Assembly (NCBI GenBank): GCA_963704875.1
Contig: CAVPIA010000008.1
Coordinates: 124,001-188,000, forward strand
From: CAMYOC01 sp963704875
GTDB lineage: Bacteria > Pseudomonadota > Gammaproteobacteria > Steroidobacterales > XN24
DNA length: 64,000 bases
Reading direction: 5' to 3'
The first letter of the stretch is position 1, and the number at the start of each line of letters is the position of its first letter. This document shows, one piece after another, positions 1-8,831 of this stretch. The notes under the pieces were generated by a model. The model searched no databases. It had not been told where the DNA came from and worked only from the letters and a program-made list of their open reading frames with translations. The position numbers and the translations under genes were made by a program.

Positions 1-642
1 CAGACGGATAAGCACCTGCAGGGCGTGAATTGGGGCCGGGATCTGCCCGAACCCCAGTTTGCCGATATCCGCAACGCAGTAGACGGTGACCCGAGCCCGG
101 ACGGACACGGCGTATTGCGCATCGCACGGGGCATCGAGGTCGGCCATGTTTTCCAGTTGGGCGGCAAGTACAGCGAAAGCATGAACGCGACAGTGCTCGA
201 CGCCGAGGGCCGTGATCAGCCAATGCTGATGGGCTGTTATGGGGTAGGCGTGACCCGCATGGTGGCGGCCGCCATCGAACAGAACAACGACGAGCATGGG
301 ATCATCTGGCCGGATCCAATCGCGCCGTTTAACGTGCTGCTGGTACCGATCAACATGCACAAATCGCCGCGGGTAGAGGAAGCCACCGAGCGGCTCTACG
401 AGGAACTCATCGCCGCGGGTGTCGAGGTGTTGCTGGACGACCGCAACGCCAGACCAGGGGTTAAATTTGCGGACGGCGAGTTGATCGGCATTCCGCATCG
501 GGTGGTCATAGGCGAACGTGGTCTGGACGCGGGCACCGTAGAGTACCGGCGTCGCACCGAAACCGAATCGACCGATCTGCCGATCGATGGATTGGCCGCG
601 AACCTGGCGGAACGCGTAGCGGCAGGTCTGCTGCTCAACTAA
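1..642 (+). CDS. proS: Proline--tRNA ligase, C-terminal part (5' end outside window)
   Basis: Charges tRNA-Pro with proline in the cytoplasm. The frame is open from base 1, so only the last 213 residues are visible. They include the class II motif 3 region (GCYGVGVTRMVAAAIEQ), which binds ATP, followed by the alpha/beta anticodon-binding domain ending in the typical short hydrophobic tail. The Val at base 25 is an internal codon and not a start. A lytic transglycosylase gene follows after three bases, an arrangement I recall from other gammaproteobacteria. Identification is firm; the N-terminal catalytic core and editing domain cannot be assessed. Confidence 0.96.
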   Translation, partial: QTDKHLQGVNWGRDLPEPQFADIRNAVDGDPSPDGHGVLRIARGIEVGHVFQLGGKYSESMNATVLDAEGRDQPMLMGCYGVGVTRMVAAAIEQNNDEHGIIWPDPIAPFNVLLVPINMHKSPRVEEATERLYEELIAAGVEVLLDDRNARPGVKFADGELIGIPHRVVIGERGLDAGTVEYRRRTETESTDLPIDGLAANLAERVAAGLLLN

Positions 643-645
643 GAC

Positions 646-1242
646 ATGACACGGCCACGACCGATGCAAATGCTGCGTGCGCCGATAGCCCTGCTGGCGA
701 TAGTCGTTTCCTGCGCCCCAGCCGGGGCCGTCGAAAGCCAGCCGGAAGTGGATCAGGCACTGCGTGAACGCCTGATCTCCGCCGCCAGCGAAGCATCAAG
801 CTTTGACGACCGTTTCCACGCCGAGGTCTGGCTGACTGACATGTCGAGCCGGCTTGAGGCCAAGGTGCCGGATCACGACGAGCGCCTTGCCATCCTGAAG
901 ACCGCTCATCAGGAAGCGATCCGGGTTGGTCTGCCGCCGGAACTGGTGCTTGCGGTGATCGATATCGAGAGCAACTTCGATCGCTTCGCGCTTTCCTACG
1001 CCGGGGCCAGGGGCCTGATGCAGGTGATGCCTTTCTGGCTGAAGGAGATCGGTCGACCGGAGGACAATCTGTTCGAAATCGGGACCAATTTGCGCTATGG
1101 CTGCACCATCCTGCGCTATTACTACGACATGGAGGATGGCAGCCTGTTTCCCGCCCTGGCCCGTTACAACGGCAGCCGCGGGAAGCGCTGGTATCCCGAC
1201 CTGGTGATGGGGCGGCTGAGCTCCAAGTGGTATCAGCAGTAG
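646..1242 (+). CDS. Lytic transglycosylase (SLT domain), periplasmic
   Basis: A 198-residue secreted protein with a hydrophobic N-terminal signal (about residues 9-28, ending near AGAVES). The SLT lysozyme-like fold occupies about residues 75-190: the catalytic Glu lies in AVIDIESNFDRFA, followed by GARGLMQVMP and, near the end, ALARYNGS, all hallmarks of family 1 transglycosylases. It should cleave glycan strands of peptidoglycan. It begins three bases after proS and is probably co-transcribed with it. The first Cys (SCAP) sits in a weak lipobox-like context, so lipoprotein sorting is possible but not convincing. Confidence 0.9.
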   Translation: MTRPRPMQMLRAPIALLAIVVSCAPAGAVESQPEVDQALRERLISAASEASSFDDRFHAEVWLTDMSSRLEAKVPDHDERLAILKTAHQEAIRVGLPPELVLAVIDIESNFDRFALSYAGARGLMQVMPFWLKEIGRPEDNLFEIGTNLRYGCTILRYYYDMEDGSLFPALARYNGSRGKRWYPDLVMGRLSSKWYQQ

Positions 1243-1248
1243 ACCCGC

Positions 1249-1530
1249 TCAGCCGGTGACGAAACCCGTCGGTTCAGCACCTGCCAGGTCTGCATCTGTG
1301 ATCTTGACCGAGTCGACGCGTGCGCCAGGCGGTCCCGTTTCGAGCCATCTGCACAATGTTTCGACCGCGGCCGCTTTACCGCAGATCAGGACTTCCACCC
1401 GACCGTCAGCAAGATTGATGGCGTGGCCGTTGACACCCAGCGCCTTTGCCTCGCGTGCGGTACTGGCACGGAAAAACACGCCCTGCACGCGACCGGAGAC
1501 CAGGCAACGAACGCAAACAGCATCGTTCAT
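1249..1530 (-). CDS. acyP: Acylphosphatase
   Basis: A small 93-residue enzyme that hydrolyses the carboxyl-phosphate bond of acyl phosphates. The signature GRVQGVFFRASTAREA near residue 14 holds the catalytic Arg, and GHAINLADGRVEV holds the catalytic Asn, as in the family. Length matches the usual 90-100 residues. I start at the ATG at 1530 (MNDAV); the frame stays open further upstream but those residues do not resemble the family. It converges on the transglycosylase gene with only six bases between the stops. Confidence 0.93.
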   Translation of the reverse strand: MNDAVCVRCLVSGRVQGVFFRASTAREAKALGVNGHAINLADGRVEVLICGKAAAVETLCRWLETGPPGARVDSVKITDADLAGAEPTGFVTG

Positions 1531-1555
1531 GCGACTGCCATCACCAGTTGAAGGG

Positions 1556-1870
1556 TCAATCCGGCTGCGAAAGTTGCCGGGTAATGGTGATCGCATGACT
1601 GGCCTTTTCCCTGGCCAGCTTTGCATCGACACGGGCGCCGTTGTATGCCCGCTTTTGCAGTTTGAGTTCTGCCGCGGTGAGATAGTCTCTCGCCTGTTGC
1701 AAGACCATGGGGGCCTTGTTTTCCGCACCGGCATCCGTCGCCGCCTGTATCGCCTGACGGGCATCGCTCATTTCCTGCACCGGCGGACCGGCACAGGCAG
1801 TGAGCACCAGGGTCGCGCAAAGCGCTATCCAGCCGATGTGCCTGATTTTTGTTATTCGTCTTGTATGCAC
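1556..1870 (-). CDS. DUF4398-type small lipoprotein
   Basis: A 104-residue predicted outer-membrane or periplasmic lipoprotein. It starts at a GTG, with a GGAG about 12 bases upstream. A positively charged start and hydrophobic stretch end in the lipobox LTAC. The remainder is an Ala/Gln-rich helix (PPVQEMSDARQAIQAATDAG) typical of DUF4398 proteins, which carry one helical hairpin often linked to envelope integrity or OmpA-like partners. No enzyme motif is visible. It lies upstream of acyP on the same strand (25-base gap). Family call is moderately sure; function unknown. Confidence 0.75.
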   Translation of the reverse strand: MHTRRITKIRHIGWIALCATLVLTACAGPPVQEMSDARQAIQAATDAGAENKAPMVLQQARDYLTAAELKLQKRAYNGARVDAKLAREKASHAITITRQLSQPD

Positions 1871-1932
1871 GCCCAGTTATCTCCAACGGAGACTGGATTG
1901 AAAAAGCCAGCACGGCGAATATAACTCGTCGG

Positions 1933-1957
1933 GCCCGGGATGACCACTATCCCGGGC
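1933..1957. other. 9-bp perfect inverted repeat in the DUF4398/arsC divergent gap
   Basis: Arms GCCCGGGAT and ATCCCGGGC are perfect complements around a 7-base loop. The element lies 34 bases before the arsC start and 63 bases from the divergent lipoprotein start. No U-tract follows on either strand, so it is unlikely to be an intrinsic terminator; an operator or an mRNA leader hairpin fits better. Confidence 0.5.
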
Positions 1958-1990
1958 GCGGCCCAGCCCTGCAAAAAATTGAGATAAATC

Positions 1991-2344
1991 ATGAAGGTAA
2001 GCATCTATCACAATCCTCGTTGCTCAAAATCCCGGCGCGCTCTCGAGCTGCTGACCGAGCGCGGCATTGAGCCAGAGATCATCCTCTATCTGGAAACGCC
2101 GCCAGATGCAGTCCAATTGCGCGGGATCATCACGATGCTGGGCATCACGCCGCGGCAGCTGTTGCGCGCAGGCGAATCCGAATATCGGCAGCTCGGACTG
2201 GATGCCGGCGAACTCGGTGACGAAGAGATCATCGTTGCCATGGCCAGCCACCCGCGATTGATCGAGCGCCCGATCGTCGTCGCCGGCGGCCGAGCATGTA
2301 TCGGCCGACCACCGGAACGTATTCATGAGATATTGGACCAGTGA
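1991..2344 (+). CDS. arsC: ArsC/Spx-family reductase (glutaredoxin-dependent arsenate reductase-like)
   Basis: A 117-residue thioredoxin-fold protein. HNPRCSKSR places the nucleophilic Cys at residue 11, followed by the family pattern RALELLTERGIEPE, and RPIVV plus IGRPPERI near the end match ArsC arginines that contact arsenate. It should reduce arsenate with glutathione/glutaredoxin, though members next to wrbA and DUF2069 in gammaproteobacteria are not always proven arsenate reductases. No arsB or arsR is nearby, which suggests a housekeeping thiol role. Its stop overlaps the wrbA start by four bases (GTGA). Confidence 0.88.
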   Translation: MKVSIYHNPRCSKSRRALELLTERGIEPEIILYLETPPDAVQLRGIITMLGITPRQLLRAGESEYRQLGLDAGELGDEEIIVAMASHPRLIERPIVVAGGRACIGRPPERIHEILDQ

Positions 2345-2946
2345 GCCGGATCCTTGTTGTCTACTACTCGCGCAGCGGCGCCACCGCCAATATGGCGCGG
2401 CATGTCGCCCGCGGCATCGAATCGGTAAGCGGCGCCAGCGCTGTGCTGAGAACCGTCCCTTCGGTATCGGCAGTCAGCATCAGTACAGCGGAGGACATCC
2501 CCGAAGATGGCCCTCCCTATGTTGATCTCGATGAGTTGCGCGATATTGACGGCCTCGTACTGGGCAGTCCTACCCGCTTTGGCAACATGTCCGCTGCACT
2601 AAAACAGTTTCTCGATGGCACCGGTCGCCTGTGGGTCCAGGGAACGCTGGTGGGTAAACCCGCCGGCGTGTTTACTTCGTCTGGCACACTGCATGGTGGC
2701 CAGGAGTCGACCTTGCTGTCGATGATGCTGCCGTTATTCCATCACGGCATGCTGCTGGTGGGATTGCCGTTCACGGAAAAGGACCTGCGCGAAACTCGCG
2801 GCGGCGGCACGCCTTATGGCGCTAGCCATATGGCTGGCGAACCTCATTCAAGCAAGCTCCAGGATGCCGAACGTCGTCTTTGTCAGGCACTGGGTCGGCG
2901 CGTGGCAACGGTAGCCGCGGCGCTCAAGAACGTGGCTGACGACTGA
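2341..2946 (+). CDS. wrbA: NAD(P)H:quinone oxidoreductase / flavodoxin-like WrbA
   Basis: A 201-residue cytoplasmic FMN protein that transfers two electrons from NAD(P)H to quinones. The flavodoxin phosphate loop is at the start (VVYYSRSGATANMA), followed by GSPTRFGNMSAALKQFLD and the family segment FTSSGTLHGGQEST. The GTG start overlaps the arsC stop, pointing to translational coupling. DUF2069 follows two bases after the stop. Length and motifs match WrbA throughout. Confidence 0.93.
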   Translation: MSRILVVYYSRSGATANMARHVARGIESVSGASAVLRTVPSVSAVSISTAEDIPEDGPPYVDLDELRDIDGLVLGSPTRFGNMSAALKQFLDGTGRLWVQGTLVGKPAGVFTSSGTLHGGQESTLLSMMLPLFHHGMLLVGLPFTEKDLRETRGGGTPYGASHMAGEPHSSKLQDAERRLCQALGRRVATVAAALKNVADD

Positions 2947-2948
2947 AT

Positions 2949-3311
2949 ATGCCGCCCGCAACCCAGCGCCTGATGGCGATTCTCAGCGTAGCGGCATTGC
3001 TGGCGTGGATCGCGCTGTGGCTGGGCGCAATCGCGCCACCTGCGGCAATCCCCGGCTGGATCCCGGTTTTGGTCCTGTGGCTGCCGTTGGCCCCCTCATT
3101 GCCCCTGTTATGGCGCGGTCGCCGCGGCGCGTGTGTCTGGAGCAGCCTGATCGGCGTGTTCTATGCCGGCTTCGCGGTGGTTGAGTTGACCGCAAACCCG
3201 CCGGAACGATTCTGGGCAGCAGGCGCGCTGGCGTTGTCACTGGCGATGACTTTTGTGCTGGTGCGCTGTGCGCGAGCCTGGCCCGAGGACATCCAGACCG
3301 ATAGCCGATAG
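2949..3311 (+). CDS. DUF2069 inner-membrane protein
   Basis: A 120-residue hydrophobic protein with about four membrane segments (near residues 7-27, 37-53, 60-80 and 88-106) and a short soluble tail. DUF2069 proteins follow wrbA and neighbour hda in many gammaproteobacteria, and this gene has that position. No catalytic motif is visible and the function is unknown. It converges on hda across about 80 bases in which I see no terminator. Confidence 0.85.
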   Translation: MPPATQRLMAILSVAALLAWIALWLGAIAPPAAIPGWIPVLVLWLPLAPSLPLLWRGRRGACVWSSLIGVFYAGFAVVELTANPPERFWAAGALALSLAMTFVLVRCARAWPEDIQTDSR

Positions 3312-3389
3312 CCGGTCGATCACCCACCGACAAGCTTGATACGCGACACAGCCTGCGGAATGTTATTGCGCGAGTCCGGGCTGCTGTCG

Positions 3390-4106
3390 CTATGCAGAGC
3401 GAGCCAGCACCTCGCGTACGAACGGAATGGTCAGACGACGCTTGGCGGCCAGCGACGCAACATCGAGCAAATCCAGCCAGTCGTAGAGCGATGCCATGTC
3501 CCGCGGCAGTCGCCGCAGCAGGTATTGAGCCGTTTCCTCGGGCAATTCGAAGCCGCGATGTCGGGCGCGCAACTTGAGCGCCTCTATCCGTTCGTCATCA
3601 TCCAGCGCGAGCAGCTGGAATACGACACCCGCAGCCAATCTGGACGCGAGATCAGGCAGTTCGATGGCAAGATTACCTGGCGCCTCAGTGGTCGAAAACA
3701 ACATCAACCCGCCATGTTCAAGCACGTCATTGTAAAGTCGGAACAGTGCGCGCTCGAATGCCGCGTCGCCGGCAATCACATCGACGTCATCCAGCGCCAG
3801 CACGTTGTGCTCACCCCAGCCGTCCAGCGCACCGGGACCCAGCGGGCTGAGCGTCTTCAGCGGCAGATAAGCGACCCGAAGCGACGGTCCGGCAGCGGCA
3901 CAGACAGCCTGGAGCAGATGAGTCTTGCCGGAACTGGCCGGCCCCCATATCCAGGCGCCGGCATTGACTGTCGCAGTCGCAACGGACCGCAAGTAGTCGA
4001 TAGCGGCCGCGTTGGGACCGGCAAGGTAGGTTTCGAATACCGCCGAATCTTTTAACCTGATAGCGAGCGGGATCTGATCCAATTCGCTGACCTCAGTCCG
4101 CTTCAA
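3390..4106 (-). CDS. hda: DnaA regulatory inactivator Hda
   Basis: A 238-residue AAA+ protein homologous to the ATPase domain of DnaA. With the DNA-loaded beta clamp it stimulates ATP hydrolysis on DnaA and limits re-initiation. Visible are the early clamp-binding-like segment DQIPLAIRL (residues 10-18), a Walker A variant WGPASSGKTHLL, and Walker B-like VLALDDVDVI. The start is a TTG at 4106; no ATG or GTG in frame would keep the clamp motif, so this start is inferred from homology. Membership is clear from gene position and motifs. Confidence 0.92.
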   Translation of the reverse strand: MKRTEVSELDQIPLAIRLKDSAVFETYLAGPNAAAIDYLRSVATATVNAGAWIWGPASSGKTHLLQAVCAAAGPSLRVAYLPLKTLSPLGPGALDGWGEHNVLALDDVDVIAGDAAFERALFRLYNDVLEHGGLMLFSTTEAPGNLAIELPDLASRLAAGVVFQLLALDDDERIEALKLRARHRGFELPEETAQYLLRRLPRDMASLYDWLDLLDVASLAAKRRLTIPFVREVLARSA

Positions 4107-4175
4107 CGATGTCGGCGCGCCCAGCCAGGCACATCCTTTGCGGCTGTGAATCTGTTCGGGTCACGGCAGCGGGCG

Positions 4176-5234
4176 CTAGCGCAGCCGATAGCTCAGGACG
4201 ACCGGTCTTGTGTCCCCGGGCCCCGAGACCAGCGCACCCTGACCCATCTGATCACCGCGCTCTGCAGGCAGCAGGACGCCGCCCAGGCGAATGGCGCGAT
4301 CGACGTTGTCGAGACTACCGCGCAAGCGCAGACCGAACACCGCTATATCGTCCTGAAGCTGGCGCAGGCCGATGGATTCGATGGCCGTGATCCCCTCAAG
4401 ATAACGGTTCACCCGGGCATATTCCTCAAGGCTGTTTATGCCCGCCACCGAAAGACCGATCTCGCCCTCGACCGCGGCGCCTGTCGCCACCGAGTAACGG
4501 GCTGCAAAGCGATCACTGGCGCCGTTAATGCCATCATCCAATGGCCCATCCCACCTCAGCACCTGGCCGTTCTCGAATAAAGCCCAACGCACCCGGTACC
4601 CGGCAATGCTGCTGTATCGGCCAAGCAGGACCGCCTTGACTCCGTACCGTTGGGCGGCTTCCAGCAAAGGTTGTTCAAAACCGCCCCACGCGTCGGTAAA
4701 GGAAAACCGACTGCGATCCTGCGCGTCCATCAACGGCAGCAGCATCGGCAAACCGCGGAGATCGGCCAGCGCCATCATTTGCTGGCGCAGGGCCTGAACG
4801 GCCGGATCTGCGATCTCGTCTTCGGCACTCAGGATATAGCGGCGACCCCCTCCCTCGTCGACTGCCAGGACCAACAGAACAGGCGGGCGCTCGCCCCCCC
4901 AAAAACTGAATCCCAGCTGCCCCAGCTCCGTCTGCACGGCCTCGCCGTCGAATGCCACCCAAAGTCCATCTCGCGCGATCCGATACTGCTGGACGTAGGA
5001 TTCAGCCTTGTTACGTAACTCTGCCAGCGCCGGATCTGCAGGCGCGTCCAGACGTCCCACGACTCTGGTCAGAACCACGTCCATTGCGGCCTTGAAACCC
5101 TGAGCCCTGGCGGCCTGGGTGTCTTCGGCCATGGGCACAGTGGCCGTGAACAGGCTGGCGTCCACTGCCCAGGCGGGGAGCCAGATCAGGCAGAGAATCA
5201 GGGTGAACAATTTCTTTTGGCAAAGGCTCAGCAC
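4176..5234 (-). CDS. DUF2066 exported protein
   Basis: A protein of about 352 residues with a signal peptide (LFTLILCLIWLPAWA) if started at the GTG at 5234. The frame is open further upstream, but those residues are not signal-like and would overlap purM. The mature part holds the DUF2066 pattern: an alternating alpha/beta region, including QGFKAAMDVVLTRVVG, QYRI and a later YLEGITAIESIGL. DUF2066 genes sit beside purM-purN in many gammaproteobacteria; the function is unknown. A divergent promoter region of about 120 bases separates it from purM. Confidence 0.82.
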   Translation of the reverse strand: MLSLCQKKLFTLILCLIWLPAWAVDASLFTATVPMAEDTQAARAQGFKAAMDVVLTRVVGRLDAPADPALAELRNKAESYVQQYRIARDGLWVAFDGEAVQTELGQLGFSFWGGERPPVLLVLAVDEGGGRRYILSAEDEIADPAVQALRQQMMALADLRGLPMLLPLMDAQDRSRFSFTDAWGGFEQPLLEAAQRYGVKAVLLGRYSSIAGYRVRWALFENGQVLRWDGPLDDGINGASDRFAARYSVATGAAVEGEIGLSVAGINSLEEYARVNRYLEGITAIESIGLRQLQDDIAVFGLRLRGSLDNVDRAIRLGGVLLPAERGDQMGQGALVSGPGDTRPVVLSYRLR

Positions 5235-5353
5235 AAGACGCTGTTCCGGCAAAAATGGTGAGGTAAAATAGCATAGTTTGATAACCGCCTTCCGTAACCC
5301 GGGCGCCCGGTAATGATGGCGCCGACAGACCCCGACACTGTGAGATCCATCTG

Positions 5354-6385
5354 ATGAGCGACACTTCCTCACTGACCTATCGCGATGCCGGCGTAGATAT
5401 CGATGCGGGAAACGCGCTGGTTGAACGGATAAAACCCGCGGTCGCCTCCACCCGCCGGGCTGGCGTACTCAGCGGTATCGGGGGCTTTGGCGGCCTGTTC
5501 GAATTGCCGCAGGGATACCGACAGCCGGTACTGGTCTCCGGCACCGATGGGGTCGGCACCAAACTCAAGCTGGCGATCGAAAGCGGGCGCCACAACACCA
5601 TCGGCATCGACCTGGTCGGCATGTGCGTCAACGATGTCGTTGTCCAGGGCGCTGAACCGCTGTTTTTTCTCGATTATTACGCCACCGGTCATCTTGTGGT
5701 CGACGTTGCCGCCGACGTGGTCGAGGGGATCGCGGACGGGTGCCGCCAGGCTGGCGCCGCGCTTATTGGCGGCGAAACCGCTGAATTGCCGGGGCTATAT
5801 CAGGGCGAAGACTACGATCTGGCTGGATTCTGTGTCGGTATCGTAGAGAAGGAATCCATCATCGATGGCGCCAGGGTAAGCGACGGCGATGCAGTCGTCG
5901 CCCTGGCATCCTCCGGCCCCCATTCCAACGGCTATTCGCTGATCCGCAAAATCATCGACCGCAGCGCAGTCGGTCTGGACGATGCTTTTGGCGATGCCAC
6001 TTTCGGCGCCGCACTGCTGGCCCCGACCCGGATTTATGTCAAATCTTTGCTGGCCCTCAATGCAGCCATCGATATCCGGGCTATGGCGCATATCACCGGT
6101 GGCGGTCTGTCTGAGAACGTGCCGCGCGCCTTGCCCGAGGGATTTGGTGTGCGCATCGATACCCATAGCTGGACCATGCCGGAGATATTCCGCTGGCTTG
6201 AGCAGCAGGGCCAGCTTGAACGAGCAGAGCTGTTCCGTACGTTTAACTGCGGCATCGGCATGGTGGTCATCGTTCCCGATGACGCCGCCCAGGGCGCGGT
6301 GGACATCCTGAACAGTCATGGCGAAAACGCATGGATTGCCGGGCGGGTGGTGGCCGACAGGGCCGGCGTGGAACTCACTGGATGA
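5354..6385 (+). CDS. purM: Phosphoribosylformylglycinamidine cyclo-ligase
   Basis: AIR synthetase, step five of purine biosynthesis: converts FGAM to AIR with ATP. The 343-residue protein shows the start TYRDAGVDIDAGNALV, the substrate loop SGTDGVGTKLKLA, DLVGMCVNDVVVQGAEPLFFLDYYATG, and GGETAELPGLY, all near invariant in PurM. The stop overlaps the purN start (ATGA), so the two are translated as a coupled pair. No PurR operator could be recognised by eye. Confidence 0.97.
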   Translation: MSDTSSLTYRDAGVDIDAGNALVERIKPAVASTRRAGVLSGIGGFGGLFELPQGYRQPVLVSGTDGVGTKLKLAIESGRHNTIGIDLVGMCVNDVVVQGAEPLFFLDYYATGHLVVDVAADVVEGIADGCRQAGAALIGGETAELPGLYQGEDYDLAGFCVGIVEKESIIDGARVSDGDAVVALASSGPHSNGYSLIRKIIDRSAVGLDDAFGDATFGAALLAPTRIYVKSLLALNAAIDIRAMAHITGGGLSENVPRALPEGFGVRIDTHSWTMPEIFRWLEQQGQLERAELFRTFNCGIGMVVIVPDDAAQGAVDILNSHGENAWIAGRVVADRAGVELTG

Positions 6386-7053
6386 ATACTGCCGCACCGA
6401 TGCCGGTGGTGGTGATGATATCCGGCAGTGGCACGAATCTGCAGGCAATCATTGACGCAGCCGCTGACGACCTTATCCCGATCCAGGTCAAGGCGGTACT
6501 CAGCGACGTTCCAGGGGCATTTGGTCTGGAGCGTGCGCGCCAGGCGGGTGTGCCCGCTGAATGTCTTCCTGCATCAGAGTTCGGCGATCGGGCCAGTTTT
6601 GACCAGGCGCTGGGCCGCCGTTTGCAACAACTCGCCCCGGACCTGGTCGTGTTAGCCGGATTTATGCGTATCCTCAGCGCGCCGCTGGTGCGAGCGTGGT
6701 CCGGGCGGATGCTGAATATCCACCCTTCTCTGCTGCCGGCATATCGGGGCCTGCACACCCATCGCCGGGTACTGGCAGCCGGCGAAGAGGCGCATGGCAC
6801 CAGCGTCCATTTCGTTACTGAAGAGCTCGACGGCGGACCGTTGATCGCGCAGGCCCGCATCCGGATCGGGGCCGAAGACACTGAGGCTTCACTGAATCGA
6901 CGGATCCAGGCGCTGGAGCATCGACTTTACCCGCTGGTGATCGGCTGGTTTGGCAGCGGCCGTCTTCGGCTTGGCGGCGGCGGTGTCGAATTCGACGGGG
7001 CCCCGCTGCAGGCACCGATCATCCGCGACGAAGCAGAATTGCTCGGAGCATAG
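6382..7053 (+). CDS. purN: Phosphoribosylglycinamide formyltransferase 1
   Basis: GAR transformylase, step three of purine synthesis, using 10-formyl-THF. The 223-residue protein carries VMISGSGTNLQAIID at the start (GAR phosphate site), the catalytic motif NIHPSLLPAYRG (Asn and His) and EELDGGPLIAQA with the catalytic Asp. I use the ATG at 6382, which overlaps the purM stop; the frame is open further upstream inside purM. Convergent with dcd. Confidence 0.97.
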   Translation: MNTAAPMPVVVMISGSGTNLQAIIDAAADDLIPIQVKAVLSDVPGAFGLERARQAGVPAECLPASEFGDRASFDQALGRRLQQLAPDLVVLAGFMRILSAPLVRAWSGRMLNIHPSLLPAYRGLHTHRRVLAAGEEAHGTSVHFVTEELDGGPLIAQARIRIGAEDTEASLNRRIQALEHRLYPLVIGWFGSGRLRLGGGGVEFDGAPLQAPIIRDEAELLGA

Positions 7054-7099
7054 TCCTGACAACCCGCGGCGAAGCCGTTATCAGACTTCGCGGCGCTGC

Positions 7100-7669
7100 T
7101 CAGGCTTTCGGCAAGGTGACACCGATCTGGCCTTGATACTTGCCGCCCCGATCCTTGTAAGACACCTCACAGACCTCGTCTGATTCGAAGAACAGCATTT
7201 GCGCGACCCCCTCATTAGCGTAGATCCGCGCCGGCAACGGGGTGGTGTTCGAGAACTCCAGCGTCACGTGGCCTTCCCACTCAGGCTCCAGCGGCGTGAC
7301 ATTGACGATGATCCCGCATCGCGCATAGGTAGACTTGCCAAGACAAACAGTCAGAACGCTGCGTGGTATCCGGAAGTATTCGACAGTCCGCGCCAGCGCA
7401 AAAGAATTGGGCGGAATAATGCATACCTCTCCGACCACGTCGACGAAGCTGCTCTGATCAAATCCCTTCGGATCCACGATGGCGGAATTGATATTCGTAA
7501 ACACTTTGAATTCAGGCGCACAACGAACATCGTAGCCATAACTCGAGGTGCCGTAGCTGATCAGCCGATCCCCGTCCGGCCCGGCGCGAACCTGCCCCGG
7601 CTCGAAGGGTTCGATCATGCCATGAGACTCCGCCATACGGCGGATCCAGCGATCCGATCTGATACTCAC
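7100..7669 (-). CDS. dcd: dCTP deaminase
   Basis: Deaminates dCTP to dUTP for thymidylate synthesis. The 189-residue trimeric-fold enzyme shows GKSTYARCGI, the catalytic Glu in GHVTLEFSNTTPLPARI, and the C-terminal lid YKDRGGKYQGQ. It starts with GTG at 7669, preceded by an AGGATG sequence. It sits just downstream of apbC on the same strand (42-base gap), a frequent gammaproteobacterial pairing, and the two are probably one transcript. Confidence 0.96.
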   Translation of the reverse strand: MSIRSDRWIRRMAESHGMIEPFEPGQVRAGPDGDRLISYGTSSYGYDVRCAPEFKVFTNINSAIVDPKGFDQSSFVDVVGEVCIIPPNSFALARTVEYFRIPRSVLTVCLGKSTYARCGIIVNVTPLEPEWEGHVTLEFSNTTPLPARIYANEGVAQMLFFESDEVCEVSYKDRGGKYQGQIGVTLPKA

Positions 7670-7711
7670 GTGCCCATCCTCAATTAATCGTCCTCAATTT
7701 AACGCCCTCGA

Positions 7712-8803
7712 CTAGTCGTCCTCGATCACGATCTGCGGGCCCTCAGTGACGGTTCCGGCCAGCGCTGACAAGGCCGCCACCATGCGACGGGCAACATCCA
7801 TATAGGCCCCGGCAATTGGCCCGTCCGGATCGGCCACAACAGACGGCATGCCGCTGTCAGCTTCCTCGCGGATACGTATGTTCAGGGGCAAAGCGCCCAG
7901 CAACGGCACGCCATGACTCTCCGCCATTCGCGAGCCTCCGCCGAGGCCGAAAATCGCCTCTTCGTGGCCGCAATTCGAGCAGATATGGGTGCTCATGTTC
8001 TCGATCACCCCGAGTACCGGCACCTGCACATCCTGGAACATCTTCAGACCCTTGACCGCATCGATCAGAGCGATGTCCTGCGGCGTAGTAATTATCACCG
8101 CCCCCGACACGGGCACCTGCTGGGCCAGGGTCAATTGTATGTCACCGGTCCCGGGAGGCATGTCCACCAGCAGATAATCCAGATCATTCCACCGTGTCTG
8201 CCCCAGCAACTGGTTCAGTGCCTGGGTCGCCATGGGTCCGCGCCAGATGACGGGCTGGTCCTCACCGACCAGAAACCCCATAGACATGCACTGCAAGCGG
8301 TGCGCCACCATCGGTTCCAGGCTGCGGCCATCGGGCGACGTTGGCCGGCGCCCGGCCAGGCCGAGCATGGTCGGCTGGCTTGGGCCGTAAATATCAGCAT
8401 CCAGAATACCCACACTGGCGCCCTCGGCTGCCAGCGCCAGGGCCAGATTGACCGCTGTTGTGGACTTGCCAACCCCACCTTTGCCCGACGCAACGGCAAT
8501 CACGTTGCGCACGCCGGGCAGAGGTGATTTGCCACTCTGCACCGGCGCGGTGGGGATATCCCAATGCACCTCCACGGTACAACGGCCGTCGCCGAAACGG
8601 CCATCCAGCAATTCGCCCAATTTCGCCGCCAACACCGGTCCGTAGCGGTCAGCGGGCAGCGTCAGGCCGACAATAACCCGCGCGTTTCCTCCCTCAGAGG
8701 GTTCGATCTGGAGCACAGCAAGCTGCCCGAGCGGCAGTTGCAGCCCCGGATCCACGTATTCCGCGACGGCGGCGCGCACGCCTTCGATAAGGTCTTCAGT
8801 CAA
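7712..8803 (-). CDS. apbC: Iron-sulfur carrier protein ApbC/Mrp
   Basis: A 363-residue P-loop ATPase of the Mrp/NBP35 family that binds and hands over Fe-S clusters. An N-terminal DUF59-like domain (about residues 1-90) is followed by the deviant Walker A ASGKGGVGKSTTAVNLA and the C-terminal CSNC pair (THICSNCGHE) that ligates the bridging cluster. The start is a TTG at 8803 with GGGAG about nine bases before it. metG, its usual divergent neighbour, is found on the plus strand 4.9 kb away, with the kinase/PilT operon in between. Confidence 0.94.
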   Translation of the reverse strand: MTEDLIEGVRAAVAEYVDPGLQLPLGQLAVLQIEPSEGGNARVIVGLTLPADRYGPVLAAKLGELLDGRFGDGRCTVEVHWDIPTAPVQSGKSPLPGVRNVIAVASGKGGVGKSTTAVNLALALAAEGASVGILDADIYGPSQPTMLGLAGRRPTSPDGRSLEPMVAHRLQCMSMGFLVGEDQPVIWRGPMATQALNQLLGQTRWNDLDYLLVDMPPGTGDIQLTLAQQVPVSGAVIITTPQDIALIDAVKGLKMFQDVQVPVLGVIENMSTHICSNCGHEEAIFGLGGGSRMAESHGVPLLGALPLNIRIREEADSGMPSVVADPDGPIAGAYMDVARRMVAALSALAGTVTEGPQIVIEDD

Positions 8804-8831
8804 CGGTCGGCTCTCCCTTGGCTATGATCAG

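Noticed and set aside
3336..4055. 239-codon open frame on the plus strand
   Set aside because: Antisense to hda; Gln/Arg-rich shadow composition without motifs.
7064..7100. CCGCGGCGAAG...CTTCGCGG stem between purN and dcd
   Set aside because: Needs a two-base bulge and has no U-tract; too weak to list.
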